From an uncultured bacterium (GTDB taxonomy: Bacteria; Hydrogenedentota; Hydrogenedentia; Hydrogenedentales; Hydrogenedentaceae), in assembly GCA_938014335.1 (NCBI GenBank), contig CALLRP010000003.1:48614-112613 (forward strand): DNA of 64,000 nt. Reading direction: 5' to 3'. How positions within the stretch are numbered: position 1 is the first letter of the stretch; each line of letters begins with the position of its first letter. Position numbers and translations under genes: made by a program. The notes beneath the pieces were generated by a model. It did not search any database. It was not told the origin of the DNA and was given only the letters and a program-made list of their open reading frames with translations. This document shows positions 54,123-63,970 of this stretch, piece by piece.

Positions 54123-54455
54123 AAAAATAAATTCGTTTGTTTATTCTTAAATAGATTATTTTAACAAAATGAAAAAGAATTAACAATTTATTACATTATT
54201 CGGGCAAGTATGGAATAGGATAAAAGTTCTTAAACTTCATAAAAGTAAAAAGAGAATTATTTTTTAAATAAAGGTTGAAAATTATAAAGATAGATTTAAA
54301 GTTCCTAAAAAAATAGTATCTCATTTATAATAACTTTGCATCTCATTTTATAGCAGTAAGTCATAAATATTTTTTGTTTTGTCTTCACTTGGCATTATTT
54401 TTGGTTGTTATATAAATAATAAATTTTAACAAAAAAATTTAGAGAGAAAAACCAT
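54123..54455. other. AT-rich leader of the darTG locus with a direct repeat
   Basis: 333 bp of very AT-rich DNA. ATCTCATTT occurs at 54318-54326 and 54340-54348, 22 nt apart (about two helical turns), a possible operator pair for the toxin-antitoxin operon. No gene seen. Confidence 0.35.
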
Positions 54456-55157
54456 ATGGCAATTAAATATAAAGAAACAACACATTTTCAAATTAACAAT
54501 ACAAAAATGGAGAGAGGAGAGATGATAAAAGAACAACTTCAAAAATACAATATAGAAAAGTTATATTACATGACCCATATGAATAATATTTCCAGTATTT
54601 TAGAACATGGAATACTTTGCTATAATCGAGCTCGATATATTTCACATGTGAGTATAAGTGACTATCATGTGCAGTGGCGAAGAGATAGGCGGTTTATTGA
54701 AGAATACAAGACTATTCATGATTATGTCCCCCTATATTTTGCAACACATACACCCATGCAGTATGTTATTACCCACCATGAAGAAAAAAATTATTATATA
54801 AATAAAGTTTATTTGGCTTTTATAGAAGTTGACCCGATAAAAGTATTTCAAACTCGCGGTGTTATGTTTACAGATGGCAATGCTGCGTCCAGTGAAACTC
54901 GCCGCTTCAAAGATATAAAGGATTTGGAACAGCTCGATTGGTACATAATAAAGAATAAAAAATGTTTTTCCCGAGAATATAAGAGAAAAAAATCTGCAGA
55001 AGTGCTTGTTCCTGACCGTGTCTCCCCTGATTATTTTTTAGGTATTATTGTGTCCTTAGAACAAGTAAAGGAAGAAATATTAAAAAAATGTTCAGAAGTG
55101 AGTAGAGAAAGGTTAACCAAACTTTGTAGAATAGATACATCTTATTATGTGTTTTAA
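54456..55157 (+). CDS. darT: DarT-type DNA ADP-ribosyltransferase toxin
   Basis: 233 aa. DarT attaches ADP-ribose to bases in single-stranded DNA and blocks replication. The DUF4433 family blocks are clear: YYMTHMNNISSILEHGIL, DYVPLYFATHTPMQYVI, TDGNAASSETRRFKD and DWYIIKNKKCF to KRKKSAEVLVPDRV, the last with the expected catalytic Glu. An alternative ATG at 54522, 9 nt after GGAG, would remove 22 poorly conserved residues and is quite likely the real start. Base composition is AT-richer than neighbouring genes, suggesting transfer. It is followed by its antitoxin 10 nt downstream. Confidence 0.92.
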   Translation: MAIKYKETTHFQINNTKMERGEMIKEQLQKYNIEKLYYMTHMNNISSILEHGILCYNRARYISHVSISDYHVQWRRDRRFIEEYKTIHDYVPLYFATHTPMQYVITHHEEKNYYINKVYLAFIEVDPIKVFQTRGVMFTDGNAASSETRRFKDIKDLEQLDWYIIKNKKCFSREYKRKKSAEVLVPDRVSPDYFLGIIVSLEQVKEEILKKCSEVSRERLTKLCRIDTSYYVF

Positions 55158-55167
55158 AGAATTTACT

Positions 55168-55662
55168 ATGATTACCTATATAACTGATAGTGATATATTT
55201 AATAGCCATGCGGATGCTCTTGTTAATCCTGTAAATTGTAAAGGGGTAATGGGCAAAGGGATTGCTCTTGAATTTAAGAAACGATTCCCTGAAATTATGC
55301 CTATTTACAAAGAAGCCTGCAACAAGGGTAAATTATCTCCGGGAACTCTTCTATTTGTTCGTTTGATAGTCCAGCCGGATTTATTTGGTGAGACAAAACC
55401 GGGTGTAATTTTATTTCCTACCAAGATACATTGGAGAGATAAGTCAAAGATAGAATGGATTGAACAAGGGTTTCTTTATTTAAAAGAATATTACAAAGAG
55501 TGGGGATTGAACTCTATTGCTATGCCCCAAATAGGTTGTGGTTTAGGTGGATTGCCCTGGGAGAAAGTAAATGATTGTATTAAAAAATACTTTTTGAATG
55601 AGCCTGTTGCAGTAGAAGTGTACCTTAATAACTCTATTCCTATTAAAGAGAAGAAAGAATAG
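55168..55662 (+). CDS. darG: DarG-type macrodomain antitoxin, short form
   Basis: 164 aa. Macrodomain that removes ADP-ribose from DNA and neutralises DarT. Core motifs are ALVNPVNCKGVMGKGIALEFKKRFP and IAMPQIGCGLGGLPWEKV. Typical DarG is about 350 aa with a C-terminal DUF4433-inhibiting domain; this protein ends soon after the macrodomain, so only enzymatic antidote activity is expected. The ATG at 55168 begins at the family's usual MITY start; an ATG at 55147 would overlap darT. Confidence 0.9.
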   Translation: MITYITDSDIFNSHADALVNPVNCKGVMGKGIALEFKKRFPEIMPIYKEACNKGKLSPGTLLFVRLIVQPDLFGETKPGVILFPTKIHWRDKSKIEWIEQGFLYLKEYYKEWGLNSIAMPQIGCGLGGLPWEKVNDCIKKYFLNEPVAVEVYLNNSIPIKEKKE

Positions 55663-55664
55663 TT

Positions 55665-57134
55665 CTACTTTTTCTGTGCTTTTTTCTTTGCCCGTTTTTC
55701 AAGTTTGTTTTGTTTTACTTCTTGTTTATTTTTTAGGTTTTTACTTCTTGTTTTTTTCTGTTCAGTAGGGGGACCTTCATGGTCGAGTTTGGGCGCAGGG
55801 AGTTTTTCTAAGAGTTGGTTGAAGTATTCTTTTGCCTTCTGTACTTCGGGAGCGTCGGAATTAGTTACTTCTTTATAATCGTCCCCATTCCGACTATCCC
55901 CGCAATCGTATAATCTACCGTAATGCAATGGTGAGTTATCTTCTAATAACCAGCGTTTGGTTCGGAGGATGCGTCTATCAGCAATAAAACTGAATATCCA
56001 CTCGCGGGTTGTCTCGCTTTTCCCGGCAAGGAATGGTGCTAAAGATACGCCATCCATGGGCCTATCATTGGGCACAGGGACATCTGCCCAGTCGCATAGT
56101 GTTGGGAGAATATCCGATAGGTCTGTCAGTTCCATAACACTACCTCTTGGCTTAATGTAACCCGGTCCCCAAACTATCATCGGGACGCGTGCTCCTAACT
56201 CGGTGGGTTGCCCTTTACCCTGTCCGCCTGTGCCATTATCGCCTGTGAAGATAATAATTGTTTTTTCTTTGAGTCCTGCTTTTTCGAGCTCCTCAACCAG
56301 TTTTCCCATGAGTTTATCTAAATATTCCACATTCGATTTATAATTGCTTTTGTCACTCGTGTTTAGTGCCACTCCTTCTTTTTTTGAATCAGGTGTAGGC
56401 AAATAGGGAGCATGGGTAAGACAGGTTGGATAATAAACAACAAAAGGTTTTTCTTTATGTCGGTTTATAAAATCTACAACAAATTGATGATGTATATCCG
56501 GACCGTAGTCATCGGGTTTCGTTGAAATATACTCTCCGTTTTTTACTATGGAAGGATGCCAGTATCGGGCATATTTCCTATCTCCTTCAAACCCACTGGA
56601 ATAATTGGTTCCGGGAGGTAGATATCCTTTTTGTCCCCAGACACAGTATTCATCAAAACCACATTCATAAATAAGTTTGGGCTGTTCACCGGATAGTTGC
56701 CATTTGCCAGACATTGCCGTTGCGTAACCCGATTCTTTGAGTAAGTTTATAAATGTTCGATGTGTATTTGCTATATCTTCTACATTACTGTTGGGTTCGG
56801 GTCCTCCTCGCATATTAGCAAAGTTATATACACCATTGTGACAGCCATATTGCCCTGTCAATAACATAACACGAGTGGGATGACAAATCGGTGTGGCATA
56901 GCAGGTTTCGAACTTTACGCCTTCTTGTGCCATACGGTCTAAATGAGGTGTATTAATTTCCTTGTTACCATAGCAGGATAATTCTTTGGCACCAATATCA
57001 TCCGCAAGTACTACAATAAAATTGGGTTTGTCTTTTTGACCTTCTTGGGAATGCGAATTTTGAGAACATAGATATGAGGCAATGCCAATAGCAGATATTC
57101 TCTTTACAAATTCCCGACGCGATATGTTTTGCAT
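55665..57134 (-). CDS. Exported sulfatase
   Basis: 489 aa. The start MQNISRREFVKRISAIGIAS is Tat-like (RRxF). The sulfatase motif is CHPTR (C84-R88) within CYATPICHPTRVMLLTGQYG, whose Cys becomes formylglycine. Metal ligands appear as LADDIG near the N-terminus and FTGDNGTGGQG in the second half. It desulfates a glycan or steroid-type substrate; choice unknown. The last 40 residues are an unusual Lys-rich, coiled-coil-prone tail. The C-x-P-x-R type can be activated by FGE or anaerobic SME; the FGE-like domain in the kinase at 34-36 kb lacks the catalytic pair. Confidence 0.92.
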   Translation of the reverse strand: MQNISRREFVKRISAIGIASYLCSQNSHSQEGQKDKPNFIVVLADDIGAKELSCYGNKEINTPHLDRMAQEGVKFETCYATPICHPTRVMLLTGQYGCHNGVYNFANMRGGPEPNSNVEDIANTHRTFINLLKESGYATAMSGKWQLSGEQPKLIYECGFDEYCVWGQKGYLPPGTNYSSGFEGDRKYARYWHPSIVKNGEYISTKPDDYGPDIHHQFVVDFINRHKEKPFVVYYPTCLTHAPYLPTPDSKKEGVALNTSDKSNYKSNVEYLDKLMGKLVEELEKAGLKEKTIIIFTGDNGTGGQGKGQPTELGARVPMIVWGPGYIKPRGSVMELTDLSDILPTLCDWADVPVPNDRPMDGVSLAPFLAGKSETTREWIFSFIADRRILRTKRWLLEDNSPLHYGRLYDCGDSRNGDDYKEVTNSDAPEVQKAKEYFNQLLEKLPAPKLDHEGPPTEQKKTRSKNLKNKQEVKQNKLEKRAKKKAQKK

Positions 57135-57213
57135 AGCCCTGTCCTTTTTATTATAAATACGAGATTCTTCTTATTTTCTGAAATTATAAACACCGGAAGG
57201 GTTAAAAAGTTCC

Positions 57214-58137
57214 TTAATGGAAACCGTTCATTTGATTACATACCGTTACCCAGACACGTGTATAAGGGAATTGTATCGGGTAGCGGAGGAATTCTACATG
57301 TCCATCGAGATATAAGACATTTCCTCCACCCGGTTGATGATTGAGCATGGGTGTATTGTATCCCTCTCCTTCCCCTTTTTTGAATAAGTTATCCCACATC
57401 AGTGGTATTTCCGAAGCTGAAGCGGTCTGGTTTAAAAATCGTTCAATCCCATCACGGAGACGGTAAATGGTTCTTTTTTGAGTGTCGCCGGGGTAAAAGG
57501 GGACAAATGTTAAATCTGTTTCATAGATGCTTGCAACGGAAGATAAAGGGGCATTTCTGACCTGGTTTAGTAAATTGATGAAGATAGTAACAAAGGCTCC
57601 TTCAATTTCTGTGCGTGGGTCGGGGGCCTGTTCATTACCACCGGGAATGAGATATAAGGAAGGAATAATTGCCCAGGCTAAATAACTATACGACAGATCA
57701 TTTACTTTACATAAGTCCGGCTCATCTGTCTCTTCATTTAGCCAACCGCCGGGACCTAACGCCACAGAACGGTCTATATCCGAAGGACAAATTAAAACTT
57801 TCAAATCGGATAAATACTCTGGATACATCCATTGAGGTTCAAAAAACGATTCTATCGTATTGGCTTCACTACATGGTAATGCATTTCCTGTCCAGGGTGT
57901 TCTCAGTGCTTTAATAGGAGGGTAATAGTTTCCCTTACTTTCATTGGCATACATAATTAATGATAAGCCAATCTGTTTTAAATTATTGGCACAGGAGGAA
58001 CGGCGTGCCGATTCACGAGCACGGGATAATGCAGGTAAAAGGATAGCTGCCAGAATTGCGATAATGGCTATAACGACCAGCAATTCAATTAGTGTAAAAC
58101 CGAGTTGTCTTTTGCGAAATACCTGAAAATAAATCAT
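57214..58137 (-). CDS. Type II pseudopilin-like DUF1559 protein
   Basis: 307 aa. A prepilin cleavage/methylation site [45 protein letters not shown] is at residues 13-57. The C-terminal DUF1559 tail ends in H, ten residues, DGHVEF (one residue more than the usual H-x9-DG). Such proteins are hugely expanded in Planctomycetes, Lentisphaerae and neighbouring phyla and are processed by the prepilin peptidase. It is convergent with no other pilus gene nearby. Confidence 0.92.
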   Translation of the reverse strand: MIYFQVFRKRQLGFTLIELLVVIAIIAILAAILLPALSRARESARRSSCANNLKQIGLSLIMYANESKGNYYPPIKALRTPWTGNALPCSEANTIESFFEPQWMYPEYLSDLKVLICPSDIDRSVALGPGGWLNEETDEPDLCKVNDLSYSYLAWAIIPSLYLIPGGNEQAPDPRTEIEGAFVTIFINLLNQVRNAPLSSVASIYETDLTFVPFYPGDTQKRTIYRLRDGIERFLNQTASASEIPLMWDNLFKKGEGEGYNTPMLNHQPGGGNVLYLDGHVEFLRYPIQFPYTRVWVTVCNQMNGFH

Positions 58138-58209
58138 AATTATGATTATACACTAATAAACAGACAAAAGCAGACTTTTTTATAGAAAATGTTGGATGAG
58201 ATAGAATTG

Positions 58210-58245
58210 GTCAGACCATTCAGAACCATCTGATAAGTCTGACTC
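58210..58245 (-). repeat. Four units of a 9-nt tandem repeat
   Basis: On the minus strand, directly after the PpiD-like gene's stop, the units are GAGTCAGAC, TTATCAGAT, GGTTCTGAA and TGGTCTGAC. It aligns with the 61339-61374 block at 26 of 36 positions in the same 9-nt phase. Confidence 0.6.
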
Positions 58246-58246
58246 A

Positions 58247-60178
58247 TTAATCTCCGACAAGGGTATTTAATTTTTGCAAATCCACAGCAGGATTGGCAGG
58301 GGCTTTTTTCTCACCGGATTCGCCCTCTTTTTCTGTTTTTTTATCTTTGCCTAAAATGGATGCTATCATTTGCTGGTTAATCTTTATAGGCACACCCCTT
58401 TTCATGGCTTTTTCACGTAAATAAAGACGATAATCCTCCAGTATCTCATTTTGTGCCATGCGGATTTCCATCTCCAACATTTTTTTCTTATCCTCTTCCA
58501 TCTTTGGTTTATCCGCATCGGTAGGCGGTGTCCTTTCTAATAACTGCACAAAATAATATTCATTACTGAAATCTTTGATAGGTCCTGCAAGAACACCCGT
58601 ATCTTTACCTTCCAATTCATTAAAGATACTTTCGGGGGAAATCATCAACCCTTCCTGGAATAAATAGTCTTTAGCAGTAAAAGGATTGACCGTCTCTTTA
58701 ATTTCTATATTCAGGTCAGGGAATAGTTTAGGTAGGTCGTCAATAGATTTTGCTTCTGCTTTTATCTTATTTGAAATTTCTTCCACTCGTTTTTTGTAAT
58801 CATCCTGAAGCTTCACCATATTCGTATAATCTTTCTCTACGCGTTCCCTTACCTTTTCCAGCGGAGGAATTTCGCCTATGGTTCTTTCAATAATCTTTGC
58901 GACAAACACATTATCTCTCGTTGTTATGACCTGATATTCTGAATCCTTTTCAGGGGTCATAAAGGCACTACGGAATTGATATACATCAAACTGGGTTAAG
59001 CCTTCAATTGTTTTCGATTCTTTAGTGAAAGGTCCTATTTTAACGATTTCTAACCCTTTTTCTTGTGCAATTTTCTCCAAAGATTTCTCCTCATTTGCTT
59101 TCTGAGCTATTTCGTTCGCTTGTTCTTCTCTTTGTTTCTTCTCATCATCGCTCAGTGAAGCACGAATCATAATCTGGCGTGCATGAATTTCGCGAGCACC
59201 GGTTTCTGCATGGGTGCGTTCTTCTTCTACCTTAAAAATATAGTAGGCACCAAAGGTATACACAGGTTCATTGATTTCGCCAACTTTCAAGGAGAACAAG
59301 ACCTGCCGATGAGGAGGTTCTGTTTCTCTTTGGGATTGCCAGCCTAAATCACCTCCCGGTTGACTTTTCTGGTCGGAATAGGTATTGGCTAATTCTGCAA
59401 AATCCTCACCCTGTTTTGCTTTATTGTAGGCTTCAATAGCTTTATCAGGAACAGGAGGAACTAAAGAAATTTTAACTGTTTCTGCTACTAATGAATCCGG
59501 GTCACGATAGGTCTCTTTATTTTCTTCGAAATACTTTGCTAATTCCTCTTCTTTGATTTCGATTGGGGGAGAAATTTTTGCATACTTAATTCGTATTTTT
59601 GTGAAGTTATTCATGACTTTTTTGTCAATCGTTGTAGGGTCAAACCGTGCAGGCGCTAAAAGGGCATTAATAAAAACCTGGCGGGAAATAGATTTCTGAA
59701 GGTCAGAGTAAATCTCGTTCCAGTTGATTTTCCCTTGATTGGCTTCGACCCATGTATTCCAAGCCTCACGGTCCAATTTCCCATCTTCTGTTCGGAATTG
59801 AGGCCATTTCTGCATTTGTTCGACAAGGAAACTGCGGTTCACCTTGAAATTCCGTTTTTGCTCTTCTAAAGTAATAAGGTTTGAATCGATCATCTGTTGT
59901 AAAATTTTATCTGTTTCGCCAGACTGTTCTAATTCTTCAATCGTTACAGGTTTATCCGGCGTAGACCTCTGCTGAATAAGTGTATTTAAATTCCTTCGAA
60001 ATTCACTTTCTAAAACGGGCAAATTTGCTACTGTCGCGATGGGATTATCTTTAAATTCAGGGACTGCAGACCGATACTTTCCCGGCATGCCAAAGAATAA
60101 AACAAATGGTACTGCAATAACCAGAACTACAAAAATCAAAATAGCACGGCGATGCTTTCTCATCAAATCTTGAATCAT
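58247..60178 (-). CDS. PpiD/SurA-like parvulin foldase
   Basis: 643 aa. One N-terminal membrane helix (RAILIFVVLVIAVPFVLFF) anchors it with the rest in the periplasm. A SurA_N-type chaperone domain follows (VLESEFRRNLNTLIQQR). Two parvulin-like segments appear: one around 240-320 with DFAELANTYSDQKSQPGGDLGW and another from EIHARQIMIRASLSDDEKKQ. The C-terminal quarter is helical and charged. PpiD-like proteins assist folding of proteins emerging from Sec. The protein ends with a Lys/Pro-rich tail. Confidence 0.88.
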   Translation of the reverse strand: MIQDLMRKHRRAILIFVVLVIAVPFVLFFGMPGKYRSAVPEFKDNPIATVANLPVLESEFRRNLNTLIQQRSTPDKPVTIEELEQSGETDKILQQMIDSNLITLEEQKRNFKVNRSFLVEQMQKWPQFRTEDGKLDREAWNTWVEANQGKINWNEIYSDLQKSISRQVFINALLAPARFDPTTIDKKVMNNFTKIRIKYAKISPPIEIKEEELAKYFEENKETYRDPDSLVAETVKISLVPPVPDKAIEAYNKAKQGEDFAELANTYSDQKSQPGGDLGWQSQRETEPPHRQVLFSLKVGEINEPVYTFGAYYIFKVEEERTHAETGAREIHARQIMIRASLSDDEKKQREEQANEIAQKANEEKSLEKIAQEKGLEIVKIGPFTKESKTIEGLTQFDVYQFRSAFMTPEKDSEYQVITTRDNVFVAKIIERTIGEIPPLEKVRERVEKDYTNMVKLQDDYKKRVEEISNKIKAEAKSIDDLPKLFPDLNIEIKETVNPFTAKDYLFQEGLMISPESIFNELEGKDTGVLAGPIKDFSNEYYFVQLLERTPPTDADKPKMEEDKKKMLEMEIRMAQNEILEDYRLYLREKAMKRGVPIKINQQMIASILGKDKKTEKEGESGEKKAPANPAVDLQKLNTLVGD

Positions 60179-60300
60179 AGATAGAAACCTTTTATACTTA
60201 TTTCGTTATAATATTTATTATTTAAAATCGAAATACATTTGCCACAAGGAATTTTATTAACCGAACAATAAATGTATCATAAGTAGCGTTTTATACTCAA

Positions 60301-61332
60301 ATGAGAGAAATTTTTAATATGACAAAAGTAAAACGAACAAAATCTCTTTCAGGTTTCAAAAAGGTCTATCTTATTTGTTTTTTTATACTTATTTTCACCC
60401 ATTTTACAATCCTAAACCTTACCTTGCATGCAGAAAAGAATCTCTTGCGTAAAATGAAAATTCCTGAATCGTCGGTCGAAAAAGACACTATTATAGTATG
60501 GCAGGAGAAGGTTCGTAACAATTTATCGAGACAGTTATCTTTGCCAGAAGTAAAACCTATATCGTTTGATGAGAAGAAAATAAAGGAGGAAAAACATACG
60601 GGATGGAAATTAGAAGAAAGAGAGATACAAAGCACTCTCCAGAGACGCATTCGTATTTGTCTCGCGGTGCCTGACAATATAGAAGAGAAGAAATGTCCTG
60701 CGCTTGTGTGTGTTCATGGACATGGAGGGAATAGATACTCGGCTTTTGAGAAAGAGCCGACGCCCTACCATTGTTTTGGAAGGATATTAGCTCAAAATGG
60801 CTTTGTAGTAATTACAACGGATGTGGGACAACACGAAGTTTACGAAAAGGAACGGACTTTAATGGGAGAAAGGCTTTGGGACCTTATGCGTTGCGTGGAT
60901 TATCTTGAAATACTCCCTTTCGTGGATGCATCTCGCATTGGCTGTGTCGGATTGTCCTTAGGGGGGGAAATGTCAATGTGGTTAGGGGCAATGGATACAC
61001 GAATTAAAGCAACGGTCGTGTGTGGTTTTTTGACTTATATGGACCAGATGGAAAAAAATCACTGCCTCTGCTGGAAATTTGAAGGATTGAGGGAGCTGGT
61101 AGATTTCCCAGATATTTATGCTTTAATAGCACCCCGTGCTTTGCAGTGTCAGAATGGGGCAAAAGAACCCCCGGACCAATTCCCACCTTCATTAGCCCAA
61201 AAAGCCTGGGGAGAAATTACCCCTGTGTATAAAGTTTTTAATGCAGAGGATAAGACTGAACTCGTAATTCATCCCGGTGGGCATGAAATTGATATAGATG
61301 CAATGATGAAATTTTTGAAAGAACATTTATAA
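60301..61332 (+). CDS. Secreted alpha/beta hydrolase, dienelactone-hydrolase/acetylxylan-esterase type
   Basis: 343 aa. The N-terminal hydrophobic segment (residues 20-44) is a signal peptide or anchor. The hydrolase fold has the oxyanion region CVHGHGGNRYSAF, nucleophile Ser in GLSLGGEMSMWLG and His in HPGGHEID. It resembles the Abhydrolase_7 group (carbohydrate esterases). A start at 60319 removes six residues and is also possible; neither has a strong ribosome site. Substrate is probably an acetylated or acylated glycan, in line with the sulfatase and hydrolases nearby. Confidence 0.82.
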   Translation: MREIFNMTKVKRTKSLSGFKKVYLICFFILIFTHFTILNLTLHAEKNLLRKMKIPESSVEKDTIIVWQEKVRNNLSRQLSLPEVKPISFDEKKIKEEKHTGWKLEEREIQSTLQRRIRICLAVPDNIEEKKCPALVCVHGHGGNRYSAFEKEPTPYHCFGRILAQNGFVVITTDVGQHEVYEKERTLMGERLWDLMRCVDYLEILPFVDASRIGCVGLSLGGEMSMWLGAMDTRIKATVVCGFLTYMDQMEKNHCLCWKFEGLRELVDFPDIYALIAPRALQCQNGAKEPPDQFPPSLAQKAWGEITPVYKVFNAEDKTELVIHPGGHEIDIDAMMKFLKEHL

Positions 61333-61338
61333 TATTGA

Positions 61339-61374
61339 GTCAGACCTGTCGGATGGGTCAAACGAGTCGGACAA
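61339..61374 (+). repeat. Four units of a 9-nt tandem repeat
   Basis: GTCAGACCT, GTCGGATGG, GTCAAACGA and GTCGGACAA lie end to end in perfect 9-nt phase, 6 nt after the alpha/beta hydrolase stop codon. See also 12778 and 58210. Confidence 0.65.
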
Positions 61375-61381
61375 ACCCAAT

Positions 61382-61876
61382 TTACTTTATCCCTTTCCAT
61401 TCTTCGGGTGTGCCCATTGTGTCTGCATCATAAGAAGCCGAAACAGTGCTGGCAATTCCTCCCCGTGGGTTGCATTCAATTAAAATCGTCATCTTGCGGG
61501 GTCTGCATGCAAATACCAAATCTTCCAACATTTTATTAACTAAATGTTCATACCAGATACCCACATCACGATAAGATAAGAGATAGTATTTGAGTGACCT
61601 TAATTCGAGGCAGTATTTATCTGGAACATAACGAAGGGTTACCTTTGCAAAGTCGGGCAAACCAGAAAAAGGACAAACAGAAGTAAATTCATCGGTCACG
61701 GAAACAATTTCCATATTTCTGCCCGATTCTGTGGCGGTATATTCATATTCAAAACACTCTAAACATTCACTATCTATGGCTTCAGGTCCCTTAAAAGGAA
61801 GACATTTTCCCTGAGGTTTAAATTTACGGATAACCTTAACCTTCCCTACTTTATTCATGTTCCTATCCATATCCAT
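61382..61876 (-). CDS. queF: 7-cyano-7-deazaguanine reductase
   Basis: 164 aa, the unimodal (short) QueF type. It reduces preQ0 to preQ1 with NADPH in queuosine synthesis. Catalytic Cys68 is in FTSVCPFSGLPDFA with Asp75 close by. CLELRSLKYYLLSYRDVGIWYEHLVN supplies the conserved Glu and substrate-binding block, and IECNPRGGI matches the family end. AAAGGAAAT precedes the ATG. It is divergent from the FG-GAP gene. Confidence 0.95.
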   Translation of the reverse strand: MDMDRNMNKVGKVKVIRKFKPQGKCLPFKGPEAIDSECLECFEYEYTATESGRNMEIVSVTDEFTSVCPFSGLPDFAKVTLRYVPDKYCLELRSLKYYLLSYRDVGIWYEHLVNKMLEDLVFACRPRKMTILIECNPRGGIASTVSASYDADTMGTPEEWKGIK

Positions 61877-61954
61877 TTCCTTTTTTTAGTCTTACTTTTA
61901 TTCCTGAATGATATAATACGATAAAATAGTATGATTGCAAAAAGGAAATAATAG

Positions 61955-63970
61955 GTGCTATTACGCTTATTTGTTGCTATTATCCTTATGTTTTTTATTG
62001 GAATAGGTGTATTTGTTATCTTTGAAGGTTCTCTTCTCTCTTTTCTTAAAAAAGAGGAATCCATAAATCCACAGATTTTATTAGGACCCCCTTCTCCTTT
62101 AAATGAAACCGGGCTACCCCGATATGAACTTTCATTTTCAACCCTTAGAAATAACACTTTTGAATTTGAATCTATCGCTGTTCCAATACATCGGTATCAA
62201 TTATTTGATTTTGGTGTAGCAGATATAAATCAAGATGGGCTTTTAGACTTGTTCTCCAGCAATTGCAATTTTCGTCCTTCTCTTTTATTGAATAAAGGGA
62301 AAATGAGTTTTAAAAATGTTACGCTGGAACTCCAATTAGGATTGCAACCTGACCTGCCCGATTTTGCTTGTAGTATTGAACCGCCCAAAATTATAGAAAG
62401 AGGTTTATATATATTTTACCTCTGGTATAAGGTACATATTTACTATTTGGAATTGTCCAAAGATGCCGTTCCTTTACAAATCGAAGTTCGTGTTCCCCAC
62501 ACTCGAACCAAAGTTACAGAGAAAAAAGGGTATGTGGATGTGAGCCAGATTACAGACAAAAAAACGGAAGGAGAGAGCGGAGAAACACGATATACGCTAC
62601 GAATGGGCCGTGAAGCCCTTGCTGTGATTGATATTGACCGCCCTGCTATTCCTACACAGTTCACTGTCTCAAATACATTTCCCTTAAATAAGATTTACAT
62701 TGGCCCTGCCAAAACATCCCCTTCTGAACATACTTTTACCTTAAACACCTTTGACCGACATAGTTATAGCTGGGCAGATATAAATACAGATGGGAAAATA
62801 GATGTGTTTTGCGGTAGAGGTGGATTGCGGGGAAGTTCGGAATATGAAAATCTTCGGAAACAAATGAAAGACCAACTTTTCTTAAATTTTCATGGAAATG
62901 GGTTTGAAAATGTATATGAAACAAGTGGACTGGAAAATTGTGGCTGTGGAACACGAAAATCCTGCTGGGTAAATATTGACAATGACGATTTCCTCGAATT
63001 GTTTATTGTTTGTACCCGTGGTGAAATGTGTCGACTTTTCAGAAAAGAGATGCCGGATGGAGAATACAAGGAATGTGCATTAAATTATGGTTTAGATATT
63101 CAGGGTGACCAACCTATTTTTTGGTTTGACGCAAACAATGATGGGTATACAGACTTATTCTCATTCAGCAATAAACAACCTGTAATATTTATTAATCAGA
63201 ACGGGAAAGAGTTTCAAAAACATATAATCCGTGGAGAGGAAAACATTGAATTTAACCCGGCATTCCTTACTGTCTGCGATTTTAATAATGATGGAAATAC
63301 GGAATTTCTCTTTGCAAACCAGAAGAATTATCAAATTTTTTTACTGCAACATAAAGGGGATATTGAATTTGAGTGGTTAAATCCCAAGGATTTTAACCTT
63401 CCCGATACTTCGCTCTGGGCATGCTGGGGCGACCTCAATAATGACGGATATGATGAATTCTTATCCCTAACTGAGGGAATATACTTAAATCTTCAAGGTC
63501 AATCTTTTGAAAAATCGAATTTGTTAACCTTAACACACATTCCCGAAACAGAGATAAGCGATGCTCGTATTCAATGTTTTGATGCGGATAATGATGGTAA
63601 GCAAGATATCATGTTAGGCTATCGTATCAAAGGCGATAACCCTTCGGGATACGGCGATTGGTGGTATTTAAATCTACTTAAAAATAATAGTCCTGCTGGA
63701 AGTTGGATAGGATTGGAATTACAAGGACCTCAAGGAAATCCTCACGGATTTACTACGAAAGTGTTATGTAAAACAGATATTACTAATCAAAAATTGCGGA
63801 TCATAGGTGAAACCGAACATTCACGAGCCCATCAAGGAAATTATCGCTTGCATTTTGGGCTGGGTCCATCACGAGAACTCCCTCCATTGTTTATACTAAC
63901 ACATGAAGGTCAAAAGACACTTGATAATTTGAGATTCAATACACTAAATAGAGTAAATATTACTTATTAA
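61955..63970 (+). CDS. Secreted FG-GAP/VCBS repeat protein
   Basis: 671 aa. A GTG start follows AAAGGAAA. An N-terminal membrane/signal segment (about 1-26) precedes repeats of the calcium-binding type DINQDGLLDLF, DINTDGKIDVFCG, DNDDFLELF, DANNDGYTDLFSF, DFNNDGNTEFLF, DLNNDGYDEFLS and DADNDGKQDIML. These form a beta-propeller that resembles integrin alpha heads. The C-terminal 90 residues resemble an ASPIC/UnbV domain (GNPHGFTTKVLC, HRAHQGNYRLHFGLG-type). It is probably extracellular and binds glycan or another surface. The protein ends 30 nt before the window end. Confidence 0.85.
   Translation: MLLRLFVAIILMFFIGIGVFVIFEGSLLSFLKKEESINPQILLGPPSPLNETGLPRYELSFSTLRNNTFEFESIAVPIHRYQLFDFGVADINQDGLLDLFSSNCNFRPSLLLNKGKMSFKNVTLELQLGLQPDLPDFACSIEPPKIIERGLYIFYLWYKVHIYYLELSKDAVPLQIEVRVPHTRTKVTEKKGYVDVSQITDKKTEGESGETRYTLRMGREALAVIDIDRPAIPTQFTVSNTFPLNKIYIGPAKTSPSEHTFTLNTFDRHSYSWADINTDGKIDVFCGRGGLRGSSEYENLRKQMKDQLFLNFHGNGFENVYETSGLENCGCGTRKSCWVNIDNDDFLELFIVCTRGEMCRLFRKEMPDGEYKECALNYGLDIQGDQPIFWFDANNDGYTDLFSFSNKQPVIFINQNGKEFQKHIIRGEENIEFNPAFLTVCDFNNDGNTEFLFANQKNYQIFLLQHKGDIEFEWLNPKDFNLPDTSLWACWGDLNNDGYDEFLSLTEGIYLNLQGQSFEKSNLLTLTHIPETEISDARIQCFDADNDGKQDIMLGYRIKGDNPSGYGDWWYLNLLKNNSPAGSWIGLELQGPQGNPHGFTTKVLCKTDITNQKLRIIGETEHSRAHQGNYRLHFGLGPSRELPPLFILTHEGQKTLDNLRFNTLNRVNITY

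Noticed and set aside
54390..54405. Sigma-54-like string upstream of darT
   Set aside because: TGGCAT with TTGG at the right spacing, but the invariant GC at -12 is GG, so it is unlikely to be functional.
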